Shown here piece after piece: positions 43,288 to 52,339 of a DNA stretch of 64,000 nucleotides. Location of the stretch: positions 41,564 through 105,563 of the IMG/VR virus record IMGVR_UViG_3300021961_000042; one strand, 5' to 3'. Both the position numbers and the translations under genes were made by a program. The notes beneath the pieces were generated by a model that had not been told where the DNA came from, did not search any database, and saw nothing but the letters and a program-made list of their open reading frames with translations. Positions within the stretch are counted from its first letter, which is position 1. Every line of letters begins with the position of its first letter. The stretch is from a virus.

Positions 43288-44448
43288 ATGGACAGAAAAA
43301 TTTTAAATATAGTAAACAGAGTTCTTGGAGGAAAAAACTCTAACAGAAGATTATTCGAATCAAAAAAAGAAATGTGTTCTGAGTGTGGTAGTGGTGGAAT
43401 GTATGAAGGTGAATGTAACGAATGTGGATACATGAAAGAAAATAAAGGTATGTGTTCAGAATGTGGTGGTAGAATGATGGAAGGTAAATGTTCTGAGTGC
43501 GGACACAGTAAAGAAAGTGAATTAGGCGAAAGACTTCATGGTAAACAATACAAATTAGACAAAAACAAAAATGGAAGATTGGACAGAGAAGATTTTAAAA
43601 TGATTAGAAGAAAAACTGAGGTCAAAGAAAAATTATATGGTAGACAACACGTTCTAGATAAAAATAATAATAAAAAAATAGACGCCGAGGACTTCAAAAT
43701 GATAAGAAAAGAGTCTGTTTATGGTATTCAGATAGATAATAAAACACATTACTTTAAAGAGAATGAAGTTATTAATATAATTGAAAATATTGTTTTAGAA
43801 GAAAAGAAAAAAAGTAAAACAAAAACACCAAATGTAACTAAATCATCTTTAGAAAAATCTAAAAAAGAAAACGATGATTATATTGCAAGTGTTGTTAAAA
43901 AAATGAAAGATTACCTTAAAGATGGTTCAAAAGGCGATTATGACATGATGCCAAAAGATTTTCCTAAAGGTAATGGTCAATTAGAAAAAATGAAAAAAAT
44001 GGCTTATACACCATCTAACACTGCTCAAGAATATATTGATAATTTTACGGCAGCCGGATTAGAAAATTTAGATTATGATGAGATACACCCTAACGATGAA
44101 TGGGTGACGGACAATTTAGTTGGTAGTTCAAGAACAGGTAACAACTCAGAATGGGCAAATGCTGTTGAAACAAATGTCGGTGAAAAAAGAAATAAGATTA
44201 GACAAAACAATTTATTGGCAAAAGTAAAAAGAAAGGCATATCAAAAAGACGACCAACCAGTAAAAATAGATTCTTCGGGTGAAGATTTTGGTGATACTGT
44301 CGACGATCTTTTAAAAAAATATAGTAGTAACCCTAAAAATAGTAAGAAAGTCACTAAAGAGTCTACTAACACAAAACAAGATAATGTTTTAAACGAAGAT
44401 TTGGTCAAAATGAAAAAATTAATTGAGTACGGAAAAAAGACTCAATAA
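43288..44448 (+). CDS. Zinc-ribbon and EF-hand protein, putative packaged cargo (386 aa)
   Basis: The leader MDRKILNIVNRVLGGKN then RRLFES contains L-F-E. Residues 30-75 hold C-S-E-C-G, C-N-E-C-G, C-S-E-C-G and C-S-E-C-G pairs. Two EF-hand-like loops follow: D-K-N-K-N-G-R-L-D-R-E-D and D-K-N-N-N-K-K-I-D-A-E-D, each before F-K-M-I-R. Position 12 is Asp, not Glu. A second leader-like segment occurs near residues 155-173 (VINIIENIVLEEK). The rest is Lys-rich. Calcium and zinc binding are predicted, not shown. Confidence 0.75.
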   Translation: MDRKILNIVNRVLGGKNSNRRLFESKKEMCSECGSGGMYEGECNECGYMKENKGMCSECGGRMMEGKCSECGHSKESELGERLHGKQYKLDKNKNGRLDREDFKMIRRKTEVKEKLYGRQHVLDKNNNKKIDAEDFKMIRKESVYGIQIDNKTHYFKENEVINIIENIVLEEKKKSKTKTPNVTKSSLEKSKKENDDYIASVVKKMKDYLKDGSKGDYDMMPKDFPKGNGQLEKMKKMAYTPSNTAQEYIDNFTAAGLENLDYDEIHPNDEWVTDNLVGSSRTGNNSEWANAVETNVGEKRNKIRQNNLLAKVKRKAYQKDDQPVKIDSSGEDFGDTVDDLLKKYSSNPKNSKKVTKESTNTKQDNVLNEDLVKMKKLIEYGKKTQ

Positions 44449-44491
44449 TTAGTATTTCGTTTTTAATCTTATCGCTTTATAATTAGTTATT

Positions 44492-44983
44492 ATGAGCGGA
44501 GAAAACTTCAAAGGATTTTTTGATTGGTTAGCAAAACCTATGGAACAAGAAGATATTGATGCTTGGTATCTTGCTAATAACATCATACCGGAATACACTG
44601 AGTTATTTAGAGATTTTTGTATATCTTTTTTAAATTTATTGACTAAAACTTATTTAGGTGACGACAAACAAACAAATAATGAAACAAAAGTTGTTATGTC
44701 CGAAAAACAAAAAAAAGAACATTTCCTTTGGTGTTGGAACAAAACAATTGATAATTTTAAAAAAGAAAACATAACTTTTGTTTTTGAAGAAATCGATTAT
44801 AATTATTTTGAATCGTTCTTTTATGAAATATTTTATAATCAAGAAGAAGAAAAAATAAAATTATCATTAAATACATTTTTTGATCACCTATTTAATGATA
44901 ATATTAAAAAAACAAAGGCAGATATTGAAATATTCACTGACATATATAAAAAATTAGAGAGATCGCTTAATTTTGAACATTAG
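44492..44983 (+). CDS. Hypothetical protein (163 aa)
   Basis: This is an aromatic, acidic helical protein (FFDWLAKPMEQEDIDAWYLA at the N-terminus). No catalytic, membrane or metal motif is visible. It is followed by a 64-base AT-rich gap and the Hc1 gene. Function unknown. Confidence 0.62.
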   Translation: MSGENFKGFFDWLAKPMEQEDIDAWYLANNIIPEYTELFRDFCISFLNLLTKTYLGDDKQTNNETKVVMSEKQKKEHFLWCWNKTIDNFKKENITFVFEEIDYNYFESFFYEIFYNQEEEKIKLSLNTFFDHLFNDNIKKTKADIEIFTDIYKKLERSLNFEH

Positions 44984-45047
44984 TATTTACTATCGATACT
45001 CAAACATTTAATTTTTTATAAAAATAAAGAAAATTAATAATAAAAAC

Positions 45048-45227
45048 ATGGAAACTTTAGAACAAATTAAATCACTAACAGAAACTTTGACTTCAGAAAC
45101 TAATAAATTTTTTGAAAAAGGAAATCAATCTGCAGGTACAAGAGCAAGAAAAGCTGCTCAAGAACTAAAAGAACTCATGCAAGTGTTAAGAAAGGAAATT
45201 TTAAATCATAACAAAAAAGATAAATAA
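45048..45227 (+). CDS. Histone H1-like Hc1-type protein (59 aa)
   Basis: The core N-K-F-F-E-K-G-N-Q-S-A-G-T-R-A-R-K-A-A-Q then E-L-K-E-L-M matches the Hc1 histone H1-like proteins of Bacteroidota (K-F-x-x-K-G-x-x-A-A-G-T-R-x-R-K). The protein is predicted to bind DNA nonspecifically. In a phage it may condense genome DNA or alter host nucleoid. Its ATG is at 45048, and its stop overlaps the next ATG. Confidence 0.82.
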   Translation: METLEQIKSLTETLTSETNKFFEKGNQSAGTRARKAAQELKELMQVLRKEILNHNKKDK

Positions 45228-45418
45228 TGTTAGGAATAATTTATCCCTTACTCACTTTCATTTTTATTTTATCAATTTCAATTGTAATAAAATTTATAGT
45301 AAGTTTACTTTTATCGGCGTTATCAAATCCACCAAAAAAGTATGAATTTAAAAACTATGAACAAACATTATATGTTATTTTGATAAGCTACATAATAACT
45401 TTTTTAATATACCTTTAA
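45227..45418 (+). CDS. Small membrane protein (63 aa)
   Basis: Two hydrophobic helices lie near residues 3-30 and 45-62, with a short polar loop containing P-P-K-K. It overlaps Hc1 by one base and is two bases from the next gene. A holin-like role is possible from size, but there is no specific signature. Confidence 0.55.
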   Translation: MLGIIYPLLTFIFILSISIVIKFIVSLLLSALSNPPKKYEFKNYEQTLYVILISYIITFLIYL

Positions 45419-45419
45419 A

Positions 45420-45833
45420 ATGACTTTTTATCCTTTTATAGAAAAAACAAACAAATACCTTAAAACGGTAAGAATCATAAAAAATTACGTAAGTTTTGAT
45501 ATGATTTTTCCTGAAAGTTGGGTCATGATAAAAAAAGCACCGGATAATGTTGAAATTTTACAGACTGAGACATCTGAAGGACAAACATTAACATCTTTTG
45601 TTTGTCAAAATAATAGAGATTTTATAAATTCTTTGGAACAAACGCTTGATTTAGTTGTTAAAAGTAATATCGAAAGAGAAGAAAAAGAAAGACTATTTAA
45701 AATGAAGGTAAAAGAATTACAGAATATTTTTGAGAAAGAAAAACTAGATAGTTTAAAATCATTAAAATTTGATTTAGAAGAATATAGAAATATAATTGAA
45801 GATGAAAAAACCGTTAACGAGGGATCTAAGTAA
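45420..45833 (+). CDS. Hypothetical protein with C-terminal coiled coil (137 aa)
   Basis: An N-terminal alpha/beta region (IFPESWVMIKKAPDNVEI) is followed by a charged coiled coil from about residue 70. The pattern 'F-P-x-x-W' occurs in small phage proteins of unknown role. It overlaps the next gene by 32 bases. Confidence 0.6.
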   Translation: MTFYPFIEKTNKYLKTVRIIKNYVSFDMIFPESWVMIKKAPDNVEILQTETSEGQTLTSFVCQNNRDFINSLEQTLDLVVKSNIEREEKERLFKMKVKELQNIFEKEKLDSLKSLKFDLEEYRNIIEDEKTVNEGSK

Positions 45834-46011
45834 AGAAATTGATAGATTAAGTTCAGAAATAAAAAAAAATGAATTAGAGAACGAAATCTACAAAAAAAAT
45901 ATCTCAGAGCAATTAAAAAAGTTAGATAAAAATTCACTAATAAATACAGATAAAAAAACTGTAAATTTAACTTTATGGCAGAGAATAATGAAAGTTTTGG
46001 GGATGAGCTAA
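45802..46011 (+). CDS. Small coiled-coil protein (69 aa)
   Basis: ATG at 45802 (MKKPLTRDLSKEI) is preferred to an earlier TTG. Residues 8-45 are a coiled coil and residues 55-69 are an amphipathic or hydrophobic helix (WQRIMKVLGM). It overlaps its neighbours on both sides. Function unknown. Confidence 0.55.
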   Translation: MKKPLTRDLSKEIDRLSSEIKKNELENEIYKKNISEQLKKLDKNSLINTDKKTVNLTLWQRIMKVLGMS

Positions 46012-46193
46012 TAAAATTAGCAAACATCGTAGAAATAATAGAAAATAGTTTTATTGGGAGCGAATTTAGTGATGTGGAATTCAAAATAACAGAAGAAAAA
46101 ATGAACTTCTTATCTAAAAATTTAAATTATCAAAAAAATGATAAGATAACTATTAATATTGGTAATATTAATTTTATCTTTTCGAAAAAGTAG
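45975..46193 (+). CDS. Small hypothetical protein (72 aa)
   Basis: This acidic protein has an N-terminal helix and two strands at the C-terminus (ITINIGNINFIFSKK). It overlaps the previous gene by 37 bases and the minus-strand gene by 20 bases. No family recognised. Confidence 0.52.
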   Translation: MAENNESFGDELIKLANIVEIIENSFIGSEFSDVEFKITEEKMNFLSKNLNYQKNDKITINIGNINFIFSKK

Positions 46194-46818
46194 TTTTCAA
46201 CCGATATAATCTTTTTTTATCAAACCCCTTATTAATTAAAACACTGTAAATCCATTTTCTTTGTACTAAAGACGTGTCATAAACAAATATTGCATCCATT
46301 CTACCGTTATCTATAAAATAATCTTCTAAAACCCCTAAAAATCTTTTAGATTCGTCTTTGTTTTTTAATGAAAATAAATAAAAGTTTTCATTTTCTTGAA
46401 CAAATATTTTATTGTTGACTATTGAAATATTTTTAAGATCGGTACTTTTTAAGTAATTTATTAAAAATTCTGAAAGAGTTATTTTTTTTTCTGTTTGCCA
46501 ATCATAAATTTTTTCTTCAATCCTATATGATTTTAATTCTAAAAAAACATATTCTGAATTATTTAAATTAACAGGAATATTCCTACCTAAATCATCTGTC
46601 AAATAAATAGAATCTTGAATTTTTTTTTCATTTGATATCAAACCCAAAAAAAAACTACAATTATCAAAATTTTGAACTTGTTTTTCAAATAATATTTTTT
46701 TATTATCACTTAACAAAGTATTATACTTTTTGATTGCTTTTTCTAAAGTATTATACTTTTTAATAAGTTTTTTTTTCTTATTATTTTCAAATAAAATTAT
46801 ATTATATTTCCCGTACAA
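46174..46818 (-). CDS. Hypothetical protein (214 aa)
   Basis: This protein is divergent from DnaJ with only one base between the starts. The N-terminus Y-N-I-I-L-F-E-N-N-K-K-K-K-L-I is followed by a YNTLEKAIKKYNTLL helix. The centre is strand-rich. No metal, membrane or catalytic motif was recognised. The unusually tight divergent start implies a promoter inside one of the two coding regions. Confidence 0.62.
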   Translation of the reverse strand: MYGKYNIILFENNKKKKLIKKYNTLEKAIKKYNTLLSDNKKILFEKQVQNFDNCSFFLGLISNEKKIQDSIYLTDDLGRNIPVNLNNSEYVFLELKSYRIEEKIYDWQTEKKITLSEFLINYLKSTDLKNISIVNNKIFVQENENFYLFSLKNKDESKRFLGVLEDYFIDNGRMDAIFVYDTSLVQRKWIYSVLINKGFDKKRLYRLKTTFSKR

Positions 46819-46819
46819 A

Positions 46820-47800
46820 ATGAAAAATTATTACGATATTTTAGGTGTTACTGAAACCGCAACACAAGATGAAATAAAAAAATCATATAGAAAATTAAGT
46901 AAACAATATCACCCAGATGTAAACCCTGACGGAGATGAAAAATTTAAAGAAATTGCAGAAGCCTACGAAAATATTGGCGATGAAAATAAAAGACAAGATT
47001 ACGACATAAAAAGAAAAAACCCATTTGCAGGAATGTCTGGAGGGTTTGACATGAACTCAATGTTTGAACAGATGATGAACATGGGTAGACAACAAAAGAA
47101 AAAAGCACCAGACAAAGTCATTCAATTAGATGTCACTATAAATGAAACTTTTTTTGGAACAAATAAAGAATTGAATTATACTTGTGGTGTTAAATGTAAT
47201 CCTTGTAATGGTGAAGGTGGAAGTAAAAAAACTTGTGAAACTTGTAGAGGTAAAGGGATAGTTATTCAGGTGTTTGGTACAGGACTATTCAACCAACAAA
47301 TCCAATCCACATGTCCTTCATGTAATGGTACTGGTAGTAAAATAATAGTTGCTTGTAATAAATGTAATGGAAAAGGACTAAATTTTGAGAATCAAAAAAT
47401 ACAAGTTTCAATACCTAGTGGTGTTGATAGTGGCGATTTTTTAAGGGTTTTAAATAAAGGGGATTATAATACACAAGTTAAAACCTACGGAGACTTAATA
47501 TTAAAAGTTAATCTATTGAATGATGAAAAGTTTCAAAAAATTGGAAATGATTTGGTTTATACAAAAATATTAGATCCTTTAACCCTATTATTAGAAAAAA
47601 ATGTAATAATAGAACATCCCGAAGGTGAATTATCTATTAAAATACCTTATACGTTAAGTACTGAAAAACCATTAAGAATAATGAATAAAGGTTTTAAAAA
47701 TAAAGAATCTATTGGTAACTTTTTTATAAAAATAGTTGTAGAAAAAACAGAAGAATTAGATCAAAATAAAATAGAAAAAATTAAATCTATTTTAAAATAA
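46820..47800 (+). CDS. DnaJ/Hsp40 co-chaperone (326 aa)
   Basis: The start at 46820 (MKNYYDILGV) begins the J domain with H-P-D in the Q-Y-H-P-D-V loop. A short G/M-rich linker (GMSGGFDMNSMFEQMM) follows. Four zinc motifs come next: C-N-P-C-N-G-E-G, C-E-T-C-R-G-K-G, C-P-S-C-N-G-T-G and C-N-K-C-N-G-K-G. Then come the C-terminal beta domains. It would stimulate host DnaK and may aid capsid or fibre folding. It is somewhat shorter than cellular DnaJ. Confidence 0.9.
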   Translation: MKNYYDILGVTETATQDEIKKSYRKLSKQYHPDVNPDGDEKFKEIAEAYENIGDENKRQDYDIKRKNPFAGMSGGFDMNSMFEQMMNMGRQQKKKAPDKVIQLDVTINETFFGTNKELNYTCGVKCNPCNGEGGSKKTCETCRGKGIVIQVFGTGLFNQQIQSTCPSCNGTGSKIIVACNKCNGKGLNFENQKIQVSIPSGVDSGDFLRVLNKGDYNTQVKTYGDLILKVNLLNDEKFQKIGNDLVYTKILDPLTLLLEKNVIIEHPEGELSIKIPYTLSTEKPLRIMNKGFKNKESIGNFFIKIVVEKTEELDQNKIEKIKSILK

Positions 47801-47950
47801 TTCTAAAAATTTTTGAACCAAAACAACAGTACCATAGATAGATGTCAATAACATATATATTGAAAAAACCACCATCCATGATTGTACTTTACTTAGTCCT
47901 TTTTTACATGTGTTACATCCTGTTACCTGTGTTGTCTTTTTTTCTTCCAT
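47792..47950 (-). CDS. Small membrane protein with CxxC (52 aa)
   Basis: Translation gives MEEKKTTQVTGCNTCKKGLS, then a hydrophobic helix (WMVVFSIYMLLTSIYGTVVL). The C-N-T-C pair could bind metal or form a disulfide. It overlaps the end of DnaJ tail to tail by nine bases. Small size limits certainty. Confidence 0.55.
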   Translation of the reverse strand: MEEKKTTQVTGCNTCKKGLSKVQSWMVVFSIYMLLTSIYGTVVLVQKFLELF

Positions 47951-47997
47951 GATTATATTTTAATAAAGTTCGGTTTGAAAATAAATATTTAAATTCT

Positions 47998-48005
47998 TAT
48001 ATTTG
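47998..48005 (+). promoter_or_regulatory. TATATTTG promoter -7 element
   Basis: This is an exact TAnnTTTG match with the Dam ATG beginning four bases later. A TTTG lies about 21-24 bases upstream (47974-47977). Confidence 0.55.
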
Positions 48006-48009
48006 TATT

Positions 48010-48849
48010 ATGTTAAGTTATATCGGTGGTAAAAGTAAGATTGGAAAGTGGATAGTTCCTTTCTATGATAAAAACATGGAGATTTATTTAGAGACCTTTG
48101 GAGGTATGTATTGGTGTTTTTATAACATGGACCTAAAACAATACCCAAACCTAAAGAAAGTTGTTTATAACGACTTTAATCCATTAAATTATAATTTGTT
48201 TAAATGTGTGCAGAACCCATCTGAATTATTAATGGCGATTAATTCAATAGATTGCCAAAAACAAGGGGTCGATCTTACTCCTGAAATATATAAAGAACAA
48301 TTTATAAGCTTTCAGGCTGAAATTTTTAATCAAGGTTTCAGCGTAGAACCTGGCGATTATGAAGTGGCAGCCAAATACGTTTATATTCTTACACAAGTAT
48401 TTAGTGGGTCAAAACCTGAGACATCTAATTTTATTGATCTTAAAGGTAAGTACAAGTCAAAGTATCTAACATTTAGAGATAAGTTATCTAAACCTGATTG
48501 GGTTGATCATTTTTTAAAAATAACTGATGTTGAAAACATGGATTTTTCAGACGTGATCGATAAATACGACTCACCATCCACATATACCTATTTAGATCCA
48601 CCGTATTGGAAAACAGAAAACTACTATTCAAATCACGATTTTGATAGACAAGACCACGAAAGGTTAGCAAATGTTTTACATAATGTTAAAGGTAAATTTA
48701 GTTTGTCTTATTATGATTTTGAATTATTACATGAATGGTTTCCTGAAGATAAGTACCGTTGGGTCAAAAAAGAGTTCGCTAAGGCCGCATCTGCTAAGAA
48801 AGGAGAAAAACAAAATATGGGAGAAGAGTTATTGATTATGAATTATTAA
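48010..48849 (+). CDS. Dam-type (D12 class) adenine methyltransferase
   Basis: Motif I is Y-I-G-G-K-S near the start, a YNDFNP acidic motif lies near residue 58, and motif IV is TYLDPPYWKTENYYS near residue 195. The order (I then IV) is the alpha/D12 class, as in T4 Dam. It forms m6A; the target is not readable. The gene has a host-type promoter with a nearly leaderless start. It is the second of three methyltransferases. Confidence 0.87.
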   Translation: MLSYIGGKSKIGKWIVPFYDKNMEIYLETFGGMYWCFYNMDLKQYPNLKKVVYNDFNPLNYNLFKCVQNPSELLMAINSIDCQKQGVDLTPEIYKEQFISFQAEIFNQGFSVEPGDYEVAAKYVYILTQVFSGSKPETSNFIDLKGKYKSKYLTFRDKLSKPDWVDHFLKITDVENMDFSDVIDKYDSPSTYTYLDPPYWKTENYYSNHDFDRQDHERLANVLHNVKGKFSLSYYDFELLHEWFPEDKYRWVKKEFAKAASAKKGEKQNMGEELLIMNY

Positions 48850-48860
48850 AATATTTTTCT

Positions 48861-48879
48861 TATATTTGTGATATTTATT
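48861..48879 (+). promoter_or_regulatory. Overlapping promoter elements: TATATTTG and TATTTATT
   Basis: TATATTTG (48861-48868) and TATTTATT (48872-48879) are three bases apart upstream of the ATG at 48896. The gene could be transcribed by both classes. Confidence 0.45.
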
Positions 48880-48895
48880 AATAAAAACTTTAATT

Positions 48896-50272
48896 ATGGC
48901 TATTAGATTTACGAGTATTTTAAGAGATTTAATTGTTGAGAGCTCAAGATTCCAAGTACTATTTGACAAATACGTTAAACCAAATAAAGAAACAAGAAAA
49001 GGTATAATGCCTTTTCATGTGTTATTTGAAATAATTGCCGCAGACCCAACATCAAGAGTTCCTGAAGGAATGGAAGCGGTTAATGCAAAACCAGAAGACA
49101 TGGAAAAAGTAAAAATTGGAAAATATACCCAATGGATACTTAAAAATTATGTAACACCAAAATTCGAATTAAGTAGTGGTATTACGGATCCTAATAGCCC
49201 CGCGGTTAAACAAGCAATTAAAGAATACCAAGCATTATTTTTAGAGGATCTTTATAAAGTTACAGGTGACTTAATGAAGTTTGAAAGATTCAAAAATAGA
49301 TTACCCCAAGAATATAGAGATATTAATAAATTAACACCCGAAACACTTTACGATCAAGTTAAAGATTTCAGTTTAGAAAAAACTAAGGCGACCGCTGACG
49401 AGAAAAAAGAGGCATCAACGTCATACCAACATCCAGGAGCTGAAGAAGTTAAAAGATTTGGTGAATGGACTGTTGTTAAAATTTCAAATACAGGACAAAT
49501 AGGTAAAGACGCGGCATGTTTTTATGGTGGATATTATTTAGAACCACAAAAAGGTGAAACAAGATGGTGTACATCATCGCCAGGTTTAACATGGTTTGAT
49601 AGATACATTAAAGATGGTCCTTTATATGTTGTTATCCCTAATTCACCACGTAAATTTACAGGAAGTATGGAAGTTGGCGAAAAAACAGGTCTTCCAGCAT
49701 TAAGATATCAATTTCACTTCCCATCTAATCAATTTATGGACCCTGCGGATAGAAATATTGACTTGGTTAAATTTTTACAAGATAGTGAAGAAGGTTTAAG
49801 AGAATACTTTAAACCTCAATTCATGAAAGGTTTGTCTCAAAATAACGGTGAAAAAGTATCAGTTAACTATCCGGGTGATTCGGCATCTAAATTCATCGCA
49901 CTTTATGGTTTTGAAGAGTTCTTTGATACATTACCTGAAAATATTAAAAGATTGGAATTTACACACAAAGGAGGAGGTGAATCGTTTAATTTACCATTAC
50001 CTGAAAGAATTGGAGATTTCAAACAACTAAGTGCTTTACACCTCGTTGGTTGTGTTTCTAAAATACCTGATAGTATTTGTAATTTAAAAGAATTGAAGTT
50101 CTTATCATTACCTGATAATCCAAACTTACAACCTTTACCGGCATGTTTGGCTGAATTACCAAAATTATCAATTGTTAATATTAAAGGTAGTACTGGTCAA
50201 AACGTAGTACCTGAAGCATTAAAACAGAGAGCAGAAAGAGATAATTCATTCTTTATTTTTGACACAAAGTAA
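48896..50272 (+). CDS. Leucine-rich-repeat protein, putative packaged cargo (458 aa)
   Basis: The leader MAIRFTSILRDLIVESS contains I-V-E. The centre has G-E-T-R-W-C-T-S-S-P-G and Y-I-K-D-G-P-L-Y-V-V-I, then QFHFPSNQFMD. A 'W-C-T ... Y-x-x-x-G-P-L-Y' block occurs in uncharacterised phage proteins. The C-terminus has about three leucine-rich repeats (LPLPERIGDFKQLSALHLVG, then SICNLKELKFLSLPDN). LRRs usually bind proteins. A host-interaction role after delivery is inferred. Confidence 0.72.
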   Translation: MAIRFTSILRDLIVESSRFQVLFDKYVKPNKETRKGIMPFHVLFEIIAADPTSRVPEGMEAVNAKPEDMEKVKIGKYTQWILKNYVTPKFELSSGITDPNSPAVKQAIKEYQALFLEDLYKVTGDLMKFERFKNRLPQEYRDINKLTPETLYDQVKDFSLEKTKATADEKKEASTSYQHPGAEEVKRFGEWTVVKISNTGQIGKDAACFYGGYYLEPQKGETRWCTSSPGLTWFDRYIKDGPLYVVIPNSPRKFTGSMEVGEKTGLPALRYQFHFPSNQFMDPADRNIDLVKFLQDSEEGLREYFKPQFMKGLSQNNGEKVSVNYPGDSASKFIALYGFEEFFDTLPENIKRLEFTHKGGGESFNLPLPERIGDFKQLSALHLVGCVSKIPDSICNLKELKFLSLPDNPNLQPLPACLAELPKLSIVNIKGSTGQNVVPEALKQRAERDNSFFIFDTK

Positions 50273-50292
50273 AAAGTATAGAAAAAATTTCT

Positions 50293-50300
50293 TATCTTTG
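50293..50300 (+). promoter_or_regulatory. TATCTTTG promoter -7 element
   Basis: An exact TAnnTTTG element lies 25 bases upstream of the ATG at 50326. Confidence 0.5.
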
Positions 50301-50325
50301 TTTATTGAAATTAAAAAATGAAGTT

Positions 50326-50607
50326 ATGAGAAATTTAGATATAGACATTTACATGACAAACTTCAAGGGGTTCTTTGATAAAAACCCCGAACAATTGACA
50401 CAACTGATAGGTTTAATAGACTCAGAAAAGTTTTTTGATGGTGTTAGAAGTATTGTAGAAGAAAATTCTAAGGATGAAGAAAAGGCACTTGAACCAACAA
50501 GAAAGCAACTTATAGATTTAATAGTAAAACTTAATGGTAACAAAACAGGCGTTGATAAAGTAATGCCATATATGCAACACCACATGGGTTTAATTTGTAT
50601 GAATTAG
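50326..50607 (+). CDS. Hypothetical protein (93 aa)
   Basis: The start at 50326 (MRNLDIDIYMTNFKGFFDKN) is preferred over a TTG further upstream because the -7 element is at 50293. It is a helical acidic protein with no known motif. It precedes the PcfJ-like gene by 22 bases. Confidence 0.6.
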   Translation: MRNLDIDIYMTNFKGFFDKNPEQLTQLIGLIDSEKFFDGVRSIVEENSKDEEKALEPTRKQLIDLIVKLNGNKTGVDKVMPYMQHHMGLICMN

Positions 50608-50629
50608 TAACATTTAAATAAATTTTATT

Positions 50630-52339
50630 ATGTCAGATATGACAGTCCTTTTTAAAAAGGAATTCAAAGAGTATAATACATTTTTTTATAAAGATTTTAA
50701 TAAAATTGATTACTCAAATAATCATGATGAGTTATTCAATTCAGAAATGTATTGGGTACCAAAAAATCCACCTAGAGGATGGGTTGGTAATTTTACCTCA
50801 ATTAAAGGTGATAGTGGTGTTGCAAAAGATGAAGAAACATATGTAAAAAATTATGGTAATCCTTTAACTGAAACACATTTAAAAAGAATATTATTTGTTA
50901 TTGAAGAAAATGAAGACAAAATAAGTTTTAAAGTTTTCAGATATGTAAGTATGAGAGGTGTAGGTAAAAAATATTTTAAAGTTAGAAAACAAATTTATTT
51001 TCTAACATTTAACTATAAGAGAAAGTTATTTTATACCGGAGAATCTACATTCAAAAGGAAACAAAAATTAGGGTTCAGATGTAAAGTTAATGTTCCCGAC
51101 ATTGAGGTGACATCAATCATGAATGAACTGAATTATTATTTTACAGTTCATGAAAGATATGATGTAATCCATATGTTTTTAAATAAAATAATTGAAAAAA
51201 CTAATGCCAAAGTTTCAACAAATAATTTCAACACAATACAAGAAAAGTATTATGAAATTATTCTTCAAAATTCAAAAATAAAATACCCAAATGCTTTTTT
51301 GAAGTTTTCTAAAATGTTTGCACCAACTAAAGAAGTAAGAAAGTATGATGCCAATTTGGTTACTTGGTTTATGAAAAAAAATAATCTGAAAGGTGTAAAA
51401 ATAAGACAACTTTTAAATAACTATAATTATTTGGACATTGATGGTGTTGTTGAGTTATATAGATTTTTAGGACAAGACTTATTTAATAAAATTAAAGAGG
51501 AGGTTTTTTTTACAACAGAAATGTATTCAGTTTATAATCCGGTATCGGATGGTGGTATATATTATGAAAATATGGAATCACTTATTACAAAAAAAGAAAA
51601 AGAAAATATACTTAACATTTTGAATGAAACAAAATCTAAAAATTTTTTAGGCACATTAAGGGACCATTTAAGATTTAAACATAAACTTTTGAATTATGGT
51701 GAGGAAGTTAAAATAGTTGCAAAGAATTTAGAAGAGTTCGGCCAAGAACACGTAGAATGGTCAACATTACTTGAATCATATAGTAATGGTCACGTCACTA
51801 GATTTTACGGAGAAGATACCGTTTTGGTTGAAGATCCAATCTACACTTCAGACGAAACCTATTTTCCAATACTTTTAAAAACAACAGAAGATTATCAGGG
51901 AGAATCTGCTCATCAACATAATTGTGTAAGAACATATTCGGAAAAGGCCCATTGTTTTATTGTGTCACTTAGAAAAGGATGTAAAGATAGTAATGATAGA
52001 GCAACAATTGAATATCAATTCACGCAAAATGGAATAAGAAGAACACAAACTTTAGGTAAATATAACAAGATGTTGACAGACGAATGGATTGAGGCTGTTG
52101 ATGATTTAGATAAAAGACTAGATTATCTTTTCAAAAAAGGTTTTATAAAATTACCGGTAATGACTAAAAAGTATAAAAATGGAAGGATTAATAGAATGTT
52201 TGCTAAATTTAAGGAGTATGACGAAACAAAATCTGTTTATGATATTTATCCGAGATGGGTTAATGAAATAAATGATGAAATTAATATAAGTTTTGATTTC
52301 AATTATGGTTATGACGAACTATTTATAGACTTACCATGA
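50630..52339 (+). CDS. PcfJ-like protein (569 aa)
   Basis: The C-terminal part includes E-S-A-H-Q-H-N-C-V-R-T-Y, then C-F-I-V-S-L-R, then A-T-I-E-Y-Q-F and a T-L-G-K-Y-N-K motif. This is the H-N-C-V ... I-x-S-L-R pattern of the PcfJ family, found on conjugative elements and phages with unclear function. The N-terminal 300 residues are not recognised. It overlaps the next gene by four bases. Confidence 0.72.
   Translation: MSDMTVLFKKEFKEYNTFFYKDFNKIDYSNNHDELFNSEMYWVPKNPPRGWVGNFTSIKGDSGVAKDEETYVKNYGNPLTETHLKRILFVIEENEDKISFKVFRYVSMRGVGKKYFKVRKQIYFLTFNYKRKLFYTGESTFKRKQKLGFRCKVNVPDIEVTSIMNELNYYFTVHERYDVIHMFLNKIIEKTNAKVSTNNFNTIQEKYYEIILQNSKIKYPNAFLKFSKMFAPTKEVRKYDANLVTWFMKKNNLKGVKIRQLLNNYNYLDIDGVVELYRFLGQDLFNKIKEEVFFTTEMYSVYNPVSDGGIYYENMESLITKKEKENILNILNETKSKNFLGTLRDHLRFKHKLLNYGEEVKIVAKNLEEFGQEHVEWSTLLESYSNGHVTRFYGEDTVLVEDPIYTSDETYFPILLKTTEDYQGESAHQHNCVRTYSEKAHCFIVSLRKGCKDSNDRATIEYQFTQNGIRRTQTLGKYNKMLTDEWIEAVDDLDKRLDYLFKKGFIKLPVMTKKYKNGRINRMFAKFKEYDETKSVYDIYPRWVNEINDEINISFDFNYGYDELFIDLP

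Noticed and set aside
48896-50272. Type III secretion LRR effector acquired from a pathogen
   Set aside because: LRRs are too short and generic to assign an origin; composition matches the phage.
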